Assembly: GCF_022347765.1 (NCBI RefSeq)
Contig: NZ_JAKRFZ010000001.1
Span: 310,001-374,000 of the forward strand
Length of the DNA stretch: 64,000 bases
Direction of reading: 5' to 3'
Source: Pseudoalteromonas sp. OOF1S-7
Lineage (GTDB): Bacteria > Pseudomonadota > Gammaproteobacteria > Enterobacterales > Alteromonadaceae
This document shows positions 1 to 8,575 of this stretch, piece after piece. Within the stretch, counting starts at the first letter, position 1; each line of letters starts with the position of its first letter. The notes below the pieces were generated by a model. The model saw only the letters and a list, made by a program, of their open reading frames with translations. It was not told the origin of the DNA and made no database searches. The position numbers were made by a program, and so were the translations under genes.

Positions 1-85
1 TCAGGTAGTTAATTGATACAAACTGTAGCGGTCCGGCGGACGCCTTGCTGCACAACAAAAGCAACAATAACAGAAACTTCTTCAT
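1..85 (-). CDS. Secreted protein, N-terminal fragment
   Basis: Only the first 28 codons lie in the window; the gene continues beyond base 1. The visible N-terminus is a clear Sec signal peptide: two lysines, a run of leucines, then an Ala-Ser-Ala-type cleavage site before GPLQFVSINYL. A purine-rich GGAAGG lies just upstream of the ATG. The gene follows the periplasmic binding protein on the same strand after 83 bases, so the two may be co-transcribed. The mature start would fit a periplasmic solute-binding protein or the sensor part of a membrane signalling protein, but 28 residues cannot decide that. Confidence 0.6.
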   Translation of the reverse strand, partial: MKKFLLLLLLLCSKASAGPLQFVSINYL

Positions 86-168
86 CAGCCTTCCGAGGTT
101 TTAAGATGATGTTTATTCGATTATTTTAGTACTGCCAGGGTAAATATCAATGATTCGTCGTGCACGTC

Positions 169-1158
169 TCAACGTTGCTTTTTTTTGCAAAAATGGTAAT
201 CCAGATAGTGGTGAGACTGAGCAGGTTTGATACTTCGGGTGATAAACTGGTGTAAAAGCTCGGTGCCCAGACGTCCCATTTCGAATGGTTTTTGCCCGAT
301 ATTAGTGACGGACAAACCTCTTTGTAGTGCCTTAAGTTGACTGTTCTCAGTATCGGCTGAGATGATCACCCTTTGCTGCTTGGCTATCAGAGATTTAAAC
401 TGAGACATACGGTTAATATAGTCTGGATTAAACTGAGCAAACCCAGCAACGGCTAGAAAGATGGGAGGGTCGGGGTATTTCATCATAGTAACGAGTTGGT
501 CCAGCGCATCCGAGCGCCTTCCCAGTGTGTAAAGCGGACAACGATAATGTTCAATCCAGCCATTTTCACCCGACAACCTTTTTTCACTCTGCCCTGAGAG
601 CGCGTGGCGCACACCCGCAATGCGTTGATTGAGGTTTGGGGTTGTCTGATGCCCGGATTGCAGGCAAATAAACTGTTTTTCGCCGGATTTAAAGCGTTTT
701 GCTTCTGCGCCGAGCGCCCTGCCAAAGTCAAAGTTATTGGTACCGACATAAGTGAGCCGATATGCCTCGTGCTCCGGCAACAGATCCGAGTCAAAGGTGA
801 TAACCGGAATGTTTTTTTGAGCCGCCAGTTTAAGTGCACCCTCGACGAGGAACTGAGAGTCTGTAGTAGAGATAAGCAAGCCGTCTATGCCCTTTCGGAT
901 CAGCTCTTTGACAATCAACACCTGAGTTCTGACGTCCTGATAGTCATCCGCGCCGTCGTAAATGCAGTTAACATTCGAATACTTCCGGGCAAAATGTAAA
1001 CAACCTTTGTGTGATTGCTGATAAAAACTGTCGTTTTTTGTTTTGCCAACGATGGCAATATTGATGGGAATCTGTGCACTCGTGGCACTATAAACCGAGC
1101 CTTGCCAGAACATTAATGTGACAACAAGAGATGCAAATTGCGTGATCCGATACTTCAT
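169..1158 (-). CDS. Periplasmic sugar-type substrate-binding protein (Peripla_BP_4 family)
   Basis: 329 residues, with a signal peptide ending around residue 24 (cleavage after YS or YSA). The rest follows the ribose/LacI type I periplasmic-binding fold: a first strand IAIVGKTKNDSFYQQ at about 33-47, the PVITFDSDL strand, YVGTNNFDFGRALG at the interdomain hinge, and a late NIGQKPFEMG motif common in this family. Such proteins bind small sugars or signal molecules (RbsB, LuxP) and pass the ligand to an ABC permease or a membrane sensor kinase. No permease or ATPase gene is visible here; the next gene on the strand starts with a signal peptide. That arrangement suggests a sensory pair rather than a transporter, which is inference. 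The ligand is unknown. Confidence 0.75.
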   Translation of the reverse strand: MKYRITQFASLVVTLMFWQGSVYSATSAQIPINIAIVGKTKNDSFYQQSHKGCLHFARKYSNVNCIYDGADDYQDVRTQVLIVKELIRKGIDGLLISTTDSQFLVEGALKLAAQKNIPVITFDSDLLPEHEAYRLTYVGTNNFDFGRALGAEAKRFKSGEKQFICLQSGHQTTPNLNQRIAGVRHALSGQSEKRLSGENGWIEHYRCPLYTLGRRSDALDQLVTMMKYPDPPIFLAVAGFAQFNPDYINRMSQFKSLIAKQQRVIISADTENSQLKALQRGLSVTNIGQKPFEMGRLGTELLHQFITRSIKPAQSHHYLDYHFCKKKQR

Positions 1159-1320
1159 GCAAGGACCTGGTCCGGTAACTACCTACTTGTTAACAGTTTA
1201 ACCAAATCACATTAAAAAACAATCACCTTAGTGCTGTTGAAAAGAGGCCAGGCTCAAAGGGGGCGGGTATCTCAGGCGCATACGCGTATCTCGAGACACC
1301 ATTTTGCATTCCGGGATAGA

Positions 1321-1734
1321 TTATTTACAGCTGAAAGCCAGAGTAATTTGATAAGGTTCACCCATTGAATCTTCCGCGATACCGCCGCCAATGCTCATGG
1401 CTGCTCCGACATCATCGACGGCATTTTCACCAAAGATCCACATCGCTGTGCCTGCGGCCTCAACTGCCGTTGCGATATTGCGTTGTTGCAGATAATCCTG
1501 CTCGGGCATTGAGCCCATATAAGTAATGGTTTCATTCTGGATATAGGCATGGCCACGGTCTTGCTTATCGCAATAGTGGTTAGCCTGCTCCAGTGCTTCC
1601 TTGCCAGCCGTCTCTCTGGTTTCTGCTGTCAAATTGACATAGTGCTTACCATCCACCGAAGGACGAACATTATTGTGGTGCGCGCAGCCACTTACAAATA
1701 TGCTGACCAATGAGAATGCTATCCAGTTTTTCAT
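1321..1734 (-). CDS. Small lipoprotein, function unknown
   Basis: 137 residues from an ATG preceded by an AGGG-type ribosome site; the frame is open further upstream, but only this start gives a signal peptide. Residues 1-17 form a type II signal peptide ending in a lipobox, VSGC, with Cys17 as the acylated residue. The mature part has two further cysteines (in NHYCDKQ and at the C-terminal FSCK) that could form a disulphide, and a Gly/Ala-rich stretch near the end. No family is recognised. It is downstream of the peptide-utilisation operon on the same strand, separated by about 86 bases, so it may or may not belong to it. Confidence 0.7.
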   Translation of the reverse strand: MKNWIAFSLVSIFVSGCAHHNNVRPSVDGKHYVNLTAETRETAGKEALEQANHYCDKQDRGHAYIQNETITYMGSMPEQDYLQQRNIATAVEAAGTAMWIFGENAVDDVGAAMSIGGGIAEDSMGEPYQITLAFSCK

Positions 1735-1820
1735 ACTATTTACCCTGACTGAGTTTATTTTAATCGGGTAAAGTGTATAAAGTCTCCCCGTACCTTTCAG
1801 TGAGAGAGTGTTTGAAAGTG

Positions 1821-2030
1821 TTAAGCTTGCACTATGCCATGATTGTCGGCCAATACCTGACACATCTGGCCCGATTTAAACTGCTCAACCAGCAGTGGAT
1901 CATATAGCAAGGTATCGCTGACAAGCTGACCGGCATATCGATAAGTTACCAGCATATGGGTCTGATGACACACGAGTGGATTGAGTAAACGCCGATCACT
2001 GACCACAACCAGTTCAATGATTGGACACAT
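1821..2030 (-). CDS. Small hypothetical protein at end of peptide operon
   Basis: 69 residues if the ATG is used; the frame is open to a GTG at 2069 that would overlap the upstream gene. An AGGAG sequence overlaps the stop codon of the upstream reductase gene, as if placed to re-initiate translation, but it is about 20 bases from this ATG, which is long. The protein is acidic-neutral with two cysteines and no signal peptide or membrane segment; its C-terminal part (YRYAGQLVSDTLLYDPLLV) looks like alternating beta strands. I recognise no family. Its reality rests on position and composition only. Confidence 0.45.
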   Translation of the reverse strand: MCPIIELVVVSDRRLLNPLVCHQTHMLVTYRYAGQLVSDTLLYDPLLVEQFKSGQMCQVLADNHGIVQA

Positions 2031-2053
2031 GCGACAGCGTTGCTTGCTTCTCC

Positions 2054-3007
2054 TTAAGAATTTCCACACTCGACTTGCTCCAGTACCAGTTTGGCAGCCA
2101 ACAGATCGCTCAGTGCTGTACCAACAGATTTAAACAGCGTTATTTCACTACTGTGACTCCGAAGATAATGGTTTTTTCTGGCCATATCTGCCAGTTCACC
2201 TTCAACTTGATCCGCACTAAACACCCCTTCGGAGATGGGAATTAGCAACTCTCCGGCCTCGTTCAGCACATTGGTTTTGCTGTCCACGAATATCCGACTT
2301 GCAAGTATTGTTGCTGTGTCTACCTCCCGAGCCTCTTTATGATGATTACCAATCACGTCTATGTGTGTGCCCGGGCTTAACCAGCGGCCATCAAACAGTG
2401 GAGTGTGACTGCCCGTTGCCGTGCAGATAACATCCGCAGAGGTAATTAATGCGGCATGACTTTGATCCAATTCGAACACAATCTCGGGAAAAGCCTGAAC
2501 CAGCATCGCTCTGAGGGTAGCCGCTTTATCGGAGTTTCTGGCAACCAAGGTCACCTTATCGTAGTTTCTCACCGCCAGATGAGCACGAATCATATAGGGT
2601 GCCAGATTGCCAGCCCCAAACACCACCAGGTGTCTGGCGTCTTCTCTGGCCAAATAAGACGCCGCGAGTGCAGAAACCGCAGCGGTGCGCCATAAAGTCA
2701 CCTGAGTACCATCCACCAGCGCCAGAGGTTCACCATGTTTGCGTCCAAACAGCATGATTTTTGAATATAAGCTGGCTTTCCCCTGTGCGTCATTGTCGGG
2801 GAAGTAAGTAAAAGCCTTCACGCCTATCACGGATTCATTCCAGGCAGGCAGCACGGCGAAGGCGTCATGATTCGTCGTCTGCGTGTCCAGCGCGAAGACG
2901 CTGCGTCTGGGCATGACATGCTCGGTTGCAAATCCGCGCTGTAGCGCCGCAATCAAAGTAGGAAATGTCAGTGCCTGCTGCACCTGTTCTTGGTTTATTA
3001 CTTTCAT
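2054..3007 (-). CDS. Ornithine cyclodeaminase/mu-crystallin family reductase, probable delta1-pyrroline-2-carboxylate reductase
   Basis: 317 residues, starting at an ATG with a strong GGGAGGT ribosome site; the upstream extension of the frame overlaps the preceding gene and is not used. The NAD(P)-binding Rossmann motif VVFGAGNLAPYMIRAH sits in the middle, followed by the family signatures ICTATGSHTPLF and HIDVIGNHHKEAREVD. The family includes ornithine cyclodeaminase, alanine dehydrogenase and pyrroline-2-carboxylate reductases. Because the operon also carries a trans-3-hydroxyproline dehydratase-like protein, whose product is pyrroline-2-carboxylate, reduction of that compound to L-proline is the most economical role. 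Substrate assignment is inference from context; fold assignment is firm. Only 10 bases separate it from the peptidase gene upstream. Confidence 0.85.
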   Translation of the reverse strand: MKVINQEQVQQALTFPTLIAALQRGFATEHVMPRRSVFALDTQTTNHDAFAVLPAWNESVIGVKAFTYFPDNDAQGKASLYSKIMLFGRKHGEPLALVDGTQVTLWRTAAVSALAASYLAREDARHLVVFGAGNLAPYMIRAHLAVRNYDKVTLVARNSDKAATLRAMLVQAFPEIVFELDQSHAALITSADVICTATGSHTPLFDGRWLSPGTHIDVIGNHHKEAREVDTATILASRIFVDSKTNVLNEAGELLIPISEGVFSADQVEGELADMARKNHYLRSHSSEITLFKSVGTALSDLLAAKLVLEQVECGNS

Positions 3008-3017
3008 AATACCTCCC

Positions 3018-4094
3018 TTACAGCTCAAAATCTTGTGGCGCATGCGTTAACAACTCATAACCGGATGGCGTGATTACAATGTCTTCTTCCAGTCTCACAC
3101 CGCCCAAACCCGGAATGTAAATGCCTGGTTCTATGGTGATCACATTACCCGCTTCAAGGCGATAGTCGACGCCAGGTTTTATGAAGGGCTGTTCGTGCAG
3201 AAACAGCCCCAGGCCATGTCCCAGCCCTTCACCTGCATATCTGGCAAACTCACTGCTTTGAAGTACCGCGTGCGCCGCTGCATTAAGTACCTGACAATCA
3301 ATGCCCGAGGACGCACTCGCCAGCGCTGCCTGCTGGGCAGTTTGTACTGTCTCAAACATAGCGCGTTGCCTGCTACATGGCGTGCCGTAAACGTAAGTAC
3401 GTGTCATATCGGAGCGATAGCCATCAACAACCGCACCAAAATCAATCAGGATCAGATCGCCATGTTTGAGCTTTTGTGTGGAAGGGCTGCCATGTGGTAA
3501 GGCACTTCGTGCGCCAAACAAGAGAATAGTGTCAAACGAAACGCCTTCAGATCCCTGCTTTTGCATACGATAGTCCAGTTCAAGCGCCAGGTCGCGTTCA
3601 CTGACCCCTGCTTTCACAAGAGACAAGGTGTCAGCCAGTGCCTTGTCAGCAATGTGCGCCGCCTGACGAATGCAGTCAATTTCCTCTGCGGTTTTGACTT
3701 GTCTGAGCTGCTCTACTAGTCCCCGAGTCGGCGATAAAGTACGCCCTGACAGTTCGCCGCTGATATCTTGCCACTGGCCCACATCAATATGTGCGGCATC
3801 AAACGCAAGTGCCTTAAGATCGCCAGACAAACGGCTTAGGCATTGCCCCAGACTTTCGTGGTCTCGCTGCCTGAGTATCACCTCGGCATGTTCTGCCTCT
3901 GCCTGGGCACGCTCAACATAGCGGTAGTCGGTGATCAACAGACTCTGTTCATGACTGATCAACAGCGTCGCAGCATGCCCGCTAAATCCACACAGGTAGC
4001 GAATATTCTCATAACCAAATACCAGCATTCCCTGATACGCGGATGCGCTCAGCACATGGCGCAATTTGGTTTGTCGTTGTAAATACTGACTCAT
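3018..4094 (-). CDS. M24 family Xaa-Pro aminopeptidase/dipeptidase
   Basis: 358 residues. The start chosen is the ATG whose ATGA overlaps the stop of the upstream dehydratase gene, which implies translational coupling. The N-terminal third is a creatinase-like domain; the C-terminal part is the pita-bread catalytic domain with the dimetal ligands visible in order: IDFGAVVDGYRSDMTRTY (two Asp), GEGLGHGLGLFLHE (His), ITIEPGIYIP (Glu) and GVRLEEDI (Glu). M24B enzymes cleave next to proline, or split Xaa-Pro dipeptides. No signal peptide, so it is cytoplasmic. In this operon it would free proline or hydroxyproline from imported peptides for the two neighbouring enzymes. Confidence 0.88.
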   Translation of the reverse strand: MSQYLQRQTKLRHVLSASAYQGMLVFGYENIRYLCGFSGHAATLLISHEQSLLITDYRYVERAQAEAEHAEVILRQRDHESLGQCLSRLSGDLKALAFDAAHIDVGQWQDISGELSGRTLSPTRGLVEQLRQVKTAEEIDCIRQAAHIADKALADTLSLVKAGVSERDLALELDYRMQKQGSEGVSFDTILLFGARSALPHGSPSTQKLKHGDLILIDFGAVVDGYRSDMTRTYVYGTPCSRQRAMFETVQTAQQAALASASSGIDCQVLNAAAHAVLQSSEFARYAGEGLGHGLGLFLHEQPFIKPGVDYRLEAGNVITIEPGIYIPGLGGVRLEEDIVITPSGYELLTHAPQDFEL

Positions 4095-5119
4095 CGTAAA
4101 ATAAACCCTTGTTGAATTGGATCTTCTGGATCCAACCAAAATGTGTGCTCGGCGGTAACGTACGCCTCACCTGTAACTTTTACTCGCACCGCATCCTGGC
4201 CATCATATTGGCAAAGTGCATCGATACTGACATCAAACCCGCATGCCAGGATCCCTTCAATATGGATAACCTCATCTCTGGCAAGCTCCCCTCGTGCGGC
4301 CAGTAGTGCAGCTCTGCCACTAACACCAGTGCCCGTTGGGCTGCGATCCAGCGAGCCATCTGCAAAAATACAAACATGACGACTATGGCAGTGTGACCCA
4401 CTCACCTGCGAGTCGGAGTAAAACACAACCCCATATAAAAAGCTCAACGACGCGTCTTCTGGGTGTTCAAGCTCAATGCGGTCTGTTAACGCATGTTTTA
4501 TTTTCCTGCCCAGGCAAATAATCTCTTCGCTATTTTGTATAGTAAGAGCCAGATCGAGTTGATCGGCGTCTACATAGGCATAATAGGCACCACCAAACGC
4601 TATATCACAGTAGAGGGTATGCCCCCCGGCCAGTGTCACCGGCACCTGCTGTTGGCAAGCAAAGGACGGTACGTTGTAAAACCCGACTTGTTTGTCGTTT
4701 GCAGAATAAAAAGCGCAGATCTGTCCCGCTGGTGTATCCATCTTCAATTGCTGCTCGCCCACTACCTCTGGATTCTGAACTCTTACCAACTCAGTAAGCG
4801 CAATCACCGCATGACCACACATGGTGGAATAACCTTCGTTGTGCATAAACAAGACACCAAAGGCACTGTCTGCACGTTGTGGTGCCGTCAGCAATGCGCC
4901 GTACATATCAGCATGCCCGCGGGGTTCAAACATGACCGCTTTACGCCATTTTTCATAGTGACTCAGACAATACAACCGCTTGTCTATCATGCTAGTGCCT
5001 TCGGGCTCAGGCAGCCCCTTTGTAATGATGCGCAGCGGCTCGCCCGCCGTATGCATGTCCAGCGCCTGAATTTGGGGCCAGTGCGAAGGAATGCGCCAGG
5101 AAGTCAGGTAACGATTCAT
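4091..5119 (-). CDS. Proline racemase family protein, probable trans-3-hydroxy-L-proline dehydratase
   Basis: 342 residues, ATG preceded by GGAGGAACA. The first catalytic motif STMCGHAVIALTE keeps its cysteine (Cys101). At the second site, where racemases and 4-hydroxyproline epimerases have SPCGTG, this protein has SPTGTG: Thr262 replaces the second cysteine. Within the family the Cys/Thr pair is the known mark of trans-3-hydroxy-L-proline dehydratases, which remove water to give pyrroline-2-carboxylate. The DMHTAGEPLR N-terminal motif is also typical. The neighbour that could reduce the product lies two genes downstream, which supports the assignment. Its stop overlaps the start of the peptidase gene. 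The substrate is inferred from the residue pair and the operon. Confidence 0.85.
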   Translation of the reverse strand: MNRYLTSWRIPSHWPQIQALDMHTAGEPLRIITKGLPEPEGTSMIDKRLYCLSHYEKWRKAVMFEPRGHADMYGALLTAPQRADSAFGVLFMHNEGYSTMCGHAVIALTELVRVQNPEVVGEQQLKMDTPAGQICAFYSANDKQVGFYNVPSFACQQQVPVTLAGGHTLYCDIAFGGAYYAYVDADQLDLALTIQNSEEIICLGRKIKHALTDRIELEHPEDASLSFLYGVVFYSDSQVSGSHCHSRHVCIFADGSLDRSPTGTGVSGRAALLAARGELARDEVIHIEGILACGFDVSIDALCQYDGQDAVRVKVTGEAYVTAEHTFWLDPEDPIQQGFILR

Positions 5120-5177
5120 TGTTCCTCCATATAGAAAAGCCGGGCACGAAGCCCGACTGACCAGGGAAAACCCATCA

Positions 5178-8100
5178 CTAAAAAGTAAAGCGTGCAACCA
5201 GGGAGACGAATCGCTCTTCCTGGCGGCGCGTCACAAGGCCATAATCGGGATTCAGCTCCAATTCCTGGCCTTCAATTGAACTGTTACGAGTCCGAGTTTC
5301 GGTGATGTCCAGTGCTGCATCATTGTTCAGCAGATTATAAACCGTGGCTTTCAACATCAGATCGTGACCCGATATCTCGGTGTTGTAGGTCATTGACAGA
5401 TCAAAATTTGTCAGCCAAGAGAGATTGTCGACACTGCCCCGCGGGGCGGGGTTACCATGCTCATCATAGTGGCTGACATGTCCATAATCCCGGCTCACAC
5501 AGGCATCCCACGGACTGCCTGTTTTACAACTATCCACATTACGCGGATGTAACGACAAGTAATTTGTCGGGCGTCCGGAAATAGCACGCGCAACCATGCC
5601 CAGCGTAAACTCGTCGGTCAGTTCATAGGCACCAGAAAACTTGATTGCATGGCGGTGATCATTAGGCAGATTCCCGTATCCGTTGTCCATCAGGTCCGCA
5701 TAGTCATAGGAGGTTGTCCAGCCAGGATCAGCCTGATTATTGTCAGTCTTGACCAGGCCTTCGGTGTTACCGTAGCTATGAGACCAGGTATAAGACGAAT
5801 TTATCCTGAAGCGATCTGTGACACTCCCTTCCAGAGTAAACTCTAGAGCCAAATACTTACGCTGTGCCTGCTGCAATGCCAGCTCCTCAGCGCTCAGGGT
5901 AATCTCATCAACCTGGCCATCACCATCAAAATCATAGCTCATGGTAATGGCCTCACCAGGATTATTCAGCACATAGTAAGAGCTTTGTCCGACATTATCC
6001 ACGACCCCCATCTCAGCCAGCTTTTTGGCCAGCACCGGGCCAACATCAGTATCTTCCACGCTGCGCCCTAAATCGCGGTAGATAGCCCGGATCCCCATCG
6101 CCATATCGCCGAAGACCTCCTGTTGGTAACCCAACGTGAACTCATCAGAGTACATAGGTTTGAGGGTTGACGAAGCGATCAGACCAGGCTCGGTAATCCC
6201 TCTTTGCCGCCAGTAACGTTCCCGTAATTGTGCCCCTCGGCTGGGAGCGCCATCGGCCTCTAACAATGGCACTCCGTTGGCATCAACCTGATCAAATGCA
6301 AAGTACTCAAACCACTCAACAGATGAAGAACCTTGCGTGACATTCATATTGACTGACACAGGCTGAAAATAGCGGCCATAGGTTGCAAAGATCTTCGCAC
6401 TACCATCCCCGTGGAGGTCATAGATAGCTTGTAACCTGGGCGCAAACTGGTCTTTCATATCCACGAAAGCACGGCCATCTGACACCGTGTTTTCGAATTC
6501 GCTGTATCTGAGGCCAAGATTCAAAACCAGGTTATCCGTGGCCTGCCAGCTGTCATTAATATACAATGCCAGCGCCGTGGAATCCGAGTCGACTTCTCGG
6601 GTACGCACGCGACGCTCAATATAGTCCGTGCCCTGAGGCGCGCCCGAAATATCGTCCTCCGACGCAGTCAGGATAGTCCACCAGCCTTGCGCCTCACCGA
6701 GACCATTTTGACCTTCATAATAGTCAACCGTAATCTTGCTGTAATCCAGACCAAATGACACCGAGTGCAATTCCAGATCCCAGGTAAAGTCCAGTTTAAA
6801 CTGATCCCGAATAAACTCTTCTTCCGTGACTTTGCTAGCCGTGTGTGAGGAAACAGTAACAAAGCCATCTCGCTCATCCCAGACTCCCGGATCCGCTGAT
6901 GCAACCACATTTTCAACGTTTTCCGACACCCGTCCCAGTACGGCAGAAACAGAGAAAAAGTCATTGATATAACCGTTGTAGTTCAGGCTATATACTTTAC
7001 CGCCGTCTTCACCGGGTGCTGCAACCCCCCGTTGCTCGCCCACAATATTGGTTTCCCAGTCGTACGCAAAAGAGGTTGTTTCCCAGGTTCGCTTGTTATT
7101 CATGGCAGAAAGCCCAATCGAATGATCCTGATTGATAAACCAGTCTAACTTGGCAAACCAGCGATCTTCATCTCGATCACGGTCGTTATATACGGTTTGT
7201 CTGGCCCAGGTATGATTTTCTCTGCGCGGCGCCAGCAGTCCGTAAAAAAACAGCGAGTCCTCAATAAGTGCACCGCTCGTCCACACCTGAATTTCCTTAA
7301 ACGTTTCTTCCGACTGCTGTGTATTCGTGTAATAGCCGACTACTCCATTACTCTGATAGAGCGACTCATGTTGATCTCGCAAACTGCTGGGGTCATAACG
7401 CATTTCAACGCCCAATTTGAAATCATTATCACCCGATTTGGAGACTGCATTCACAATCCCGCCAAGCGCACCGCCAAACTCGGGGCTGACTCCCCCCGTT
7501 TTCACCTGAGTTTGCGAAATCGCTTCCCAGGGCAGCCGTATTGAGCCCAGCCCGGTACGAATACTGGTGACATTCAGGCCATTAAAGTAATAACCATTTT
7601 CAGCTGAGGATGACCCTCCGAAGCTGGATGCGTCTTTAAATTCAGAGCCACCCGGCTCTGCCGTGCCGGGCGCCAGTAACGCAATACTTTCAAAACCGGT
7701 ATTAACGGGCATCGCCTTGATTTCTTCATCAGTGTAAGTGACGCCCGCCGTAGAGGAAGCCATATCAACGCGACGAATGGCCGTACCCGATACAGCGATC
7801 CGCTCAATGTCCGACGCGCCAATCCGGTTAAGCTGCGCATCCAGTAATACCGACTGCCCTATACTTACTTGCACTTGTTCTTCGAGGACCGATTCAAATC
7901 CATCCTTGCTAATCGATACCCGATATTGACCGACCGGTAAGTTGCGCAGGATGTATTCACCCTGGGCATTGGTTTTGACACTAAATGTCAGTCCTTTTGC
8001 TTTATGTGTAAAGATAAGCTCCACATTATCCAGATCGTTGCCCTGCCCGCTGACAATACTACCTCTGATCAAACTGTTGCCATCTGCAGCAAGTACAGGT

Positions 8101-8183
8101 ACCGCGCCGCCCAATGCGAGTGCTATTGCGCTCGCTGCCAGCGTCTGACGGATCACCTGCGTATTATTTTTATTGTTACGCAT
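5178..8183 (-). CDS. TonB-dependent outer membrane receptor with carboxypeptidase-regulatory-like domain (Oar-like)
   Basis: 1001 residues from an ATG with AGGA eight bases upstream; earlier in-frame starts lack a ribosome site. Signal peptide to about residue 32 (ALALGGAVPVLA). Next, a CarboxypepD_reg-like beta-sandwich (about 38-120, with NAQGEYILRNLPVGQYRVSI), a plug domain (about 130-260, with PVNTGFESIALLAPGT and GGALGGIVNAVSKSG), and a long beta-barrel ending in the aromatic VSLVARFTF. A Cys pair (VDSCKTGSPWDACVSRD) probably closes an extracellular loop. Receptors of this architecture often import peptides or glycans in marine Alteromonadales. As first gene of an operon with a prolyl peptidase and hydroxyproline enzymes, it probably imports proline-rich or collagen-like peptides; that ligand is inference. 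Confidence 0.88.
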   Translation of the reverse strand: MRNNKNNTQVIRQTLAASAIALALGGAVPVLAADGNSLIRGSIVSGQGNDLDNVELIFTHKAKGLTFSVKTNAQGEYILRNLPVGQYRVSISKDGFESVLEEQVQVSIGQSVLLDAQLNRIGASDIERIAVSGTAIRRVDMASSTAGVTYTDEEIKAMPVNTGFESIALLAPGTAEPGGSEFKDASSFGGSSSAENGYYFNGLNVTSIRTGLGSIRLPWEAISQTQVKTGGVSPEFGGALGGIVNAVSKSGDNDFKLGVEMRYDPSSLRDQHESLYQSNGVVGYYTNTQQSEETFKEIQVWTSGALIEDSLFFYGLLAPRRENHTWARQTVYNDRDRDEDRWFAKLDWFINQDHSIGLSAMNNKRTWETTSFAYDWETNIVGEQRGVAAPGEDGGKVYSLNYNGYINDFFSVSAVLGRVSENVENVVASADPGVWDERDGFVTVSSHTASKVTEEEFIRDQFKLDFTWDLELHSVSFGLDYSKITVDYYEGQNGLGEAQGWWTILTASEDDISGAPQGTDYIERRVRTREVDSDSTALALYINDSWQATDNLVLNLGLRYSEFENTVSDGRAFVDMKDQFAPRLQAIYDLHGDGSAKIFATYGRYFQPVSVNMNVTQGSSSVEWFEYFAFDQVDANGVPLLEADGAPSRGAQLRERYWRQRGITEPGLIASSTLKPMYSDEFTLGYQQEVFGDMAMGIRAIYRDLGRSVEDTDVGPVLAKKLAEMGVVDNVGQSSYYVLNNPGEAITMSYDFDGDGQVDEITLSAEELALQQAQRKYLALEFTLEGSVTDRFRINSSYTWSHSYGNTEGLVKTDNNQADPGWTTSYDYADLMDNGYGNLPNDHRHAIKFSGAYELTDEFTLGMVARAISGRPTNYLSLHPRNVDSCKTGSPWDACVSRDYGHVSHYDEHGNPAPRGSVDNLSWLTNFDLSMTYNTEISGHDLMLKATVYNLLNNDAALDITETRTRNSSIEGQELELNPDYGLVTRRQEERFVSLVARFTF

Positions 8184-8248
8184 TTCTAATTCCTGTTGAG
8201 TTCCCATTAATGTTTTGCCTGTAACAGACCTCATCACCCTACAATGAA

Positions 8249-8278
8249 TTTATATTGTATACAATATTTTTTATTCAA
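8249..8278 (-). promoter_or_regulatory. Predicted promoter with palindromic operator for the peptide operon
   Basis: Read on the minus strand there is a -35 TTGAAT, an 18-base spacer and a -10 TATAAA, about 65 bases upstream of the receptor start codon. The perfect 16-bp palindrome ATATTGTATACAATAT (8252-8267) overlaps the spacer and the -10, where a bound repressor would block polymerase. Its core TTGTATACAA resembles operators of GntR-family regulators; the regulator is not in the window, so that link is inference. With the terminator at 8384-8416, this accounts for the recognisable content of the 392-base gap between the receptor and the DUF885 gene. Confidence 0.55.
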
Positions 8279-8383
8279 ATATTAAGTTTCCGACAATGAG
8301 CATACAGACTCAGCAGGCACAAACAACAACAAGAGATATTCAGATTGCGGCGCATTCAGAAAGAAAAGCAACCAGAAATGAGC

Positions 8384-8416
8384 AATAAAAAAGGTGACCG
8401 TGTCACCTTTTTTAAT
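8384..8416. terminator. Bidirectional intrinsic terminator
   Basis: A run of A, a stem AAGGTGAC paired with GTCACCTT around a 2-3-base loop, then a run of T. It lies about 170 bases past the stop of the DUF885 gene and would end that minus-strand transcript before the receptor operon promoter. Confidence 0.7.
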
Positions 8417-8575
8417 TAATCCGCATCATTAATTTGTCAACCTTGAGACGAGGAAACCTTGCCAATAACCAAAAAGGTACTTGCTATTTAGTTGTTCTAG
8501 CTATGTAACTTTTAAGTTATTTATCAAACAGTTAACCCTTCTAATTGGTTTTGTATCAATTTGGATTATTATTAA

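Noticed and set aside
4493..5134. Plus-strand 213-codon frame opposite the hydroxyproline dehydratase gene
   Set aside because: The opposite strand encodes a complete family member; the plus frame has no recognisable domain.
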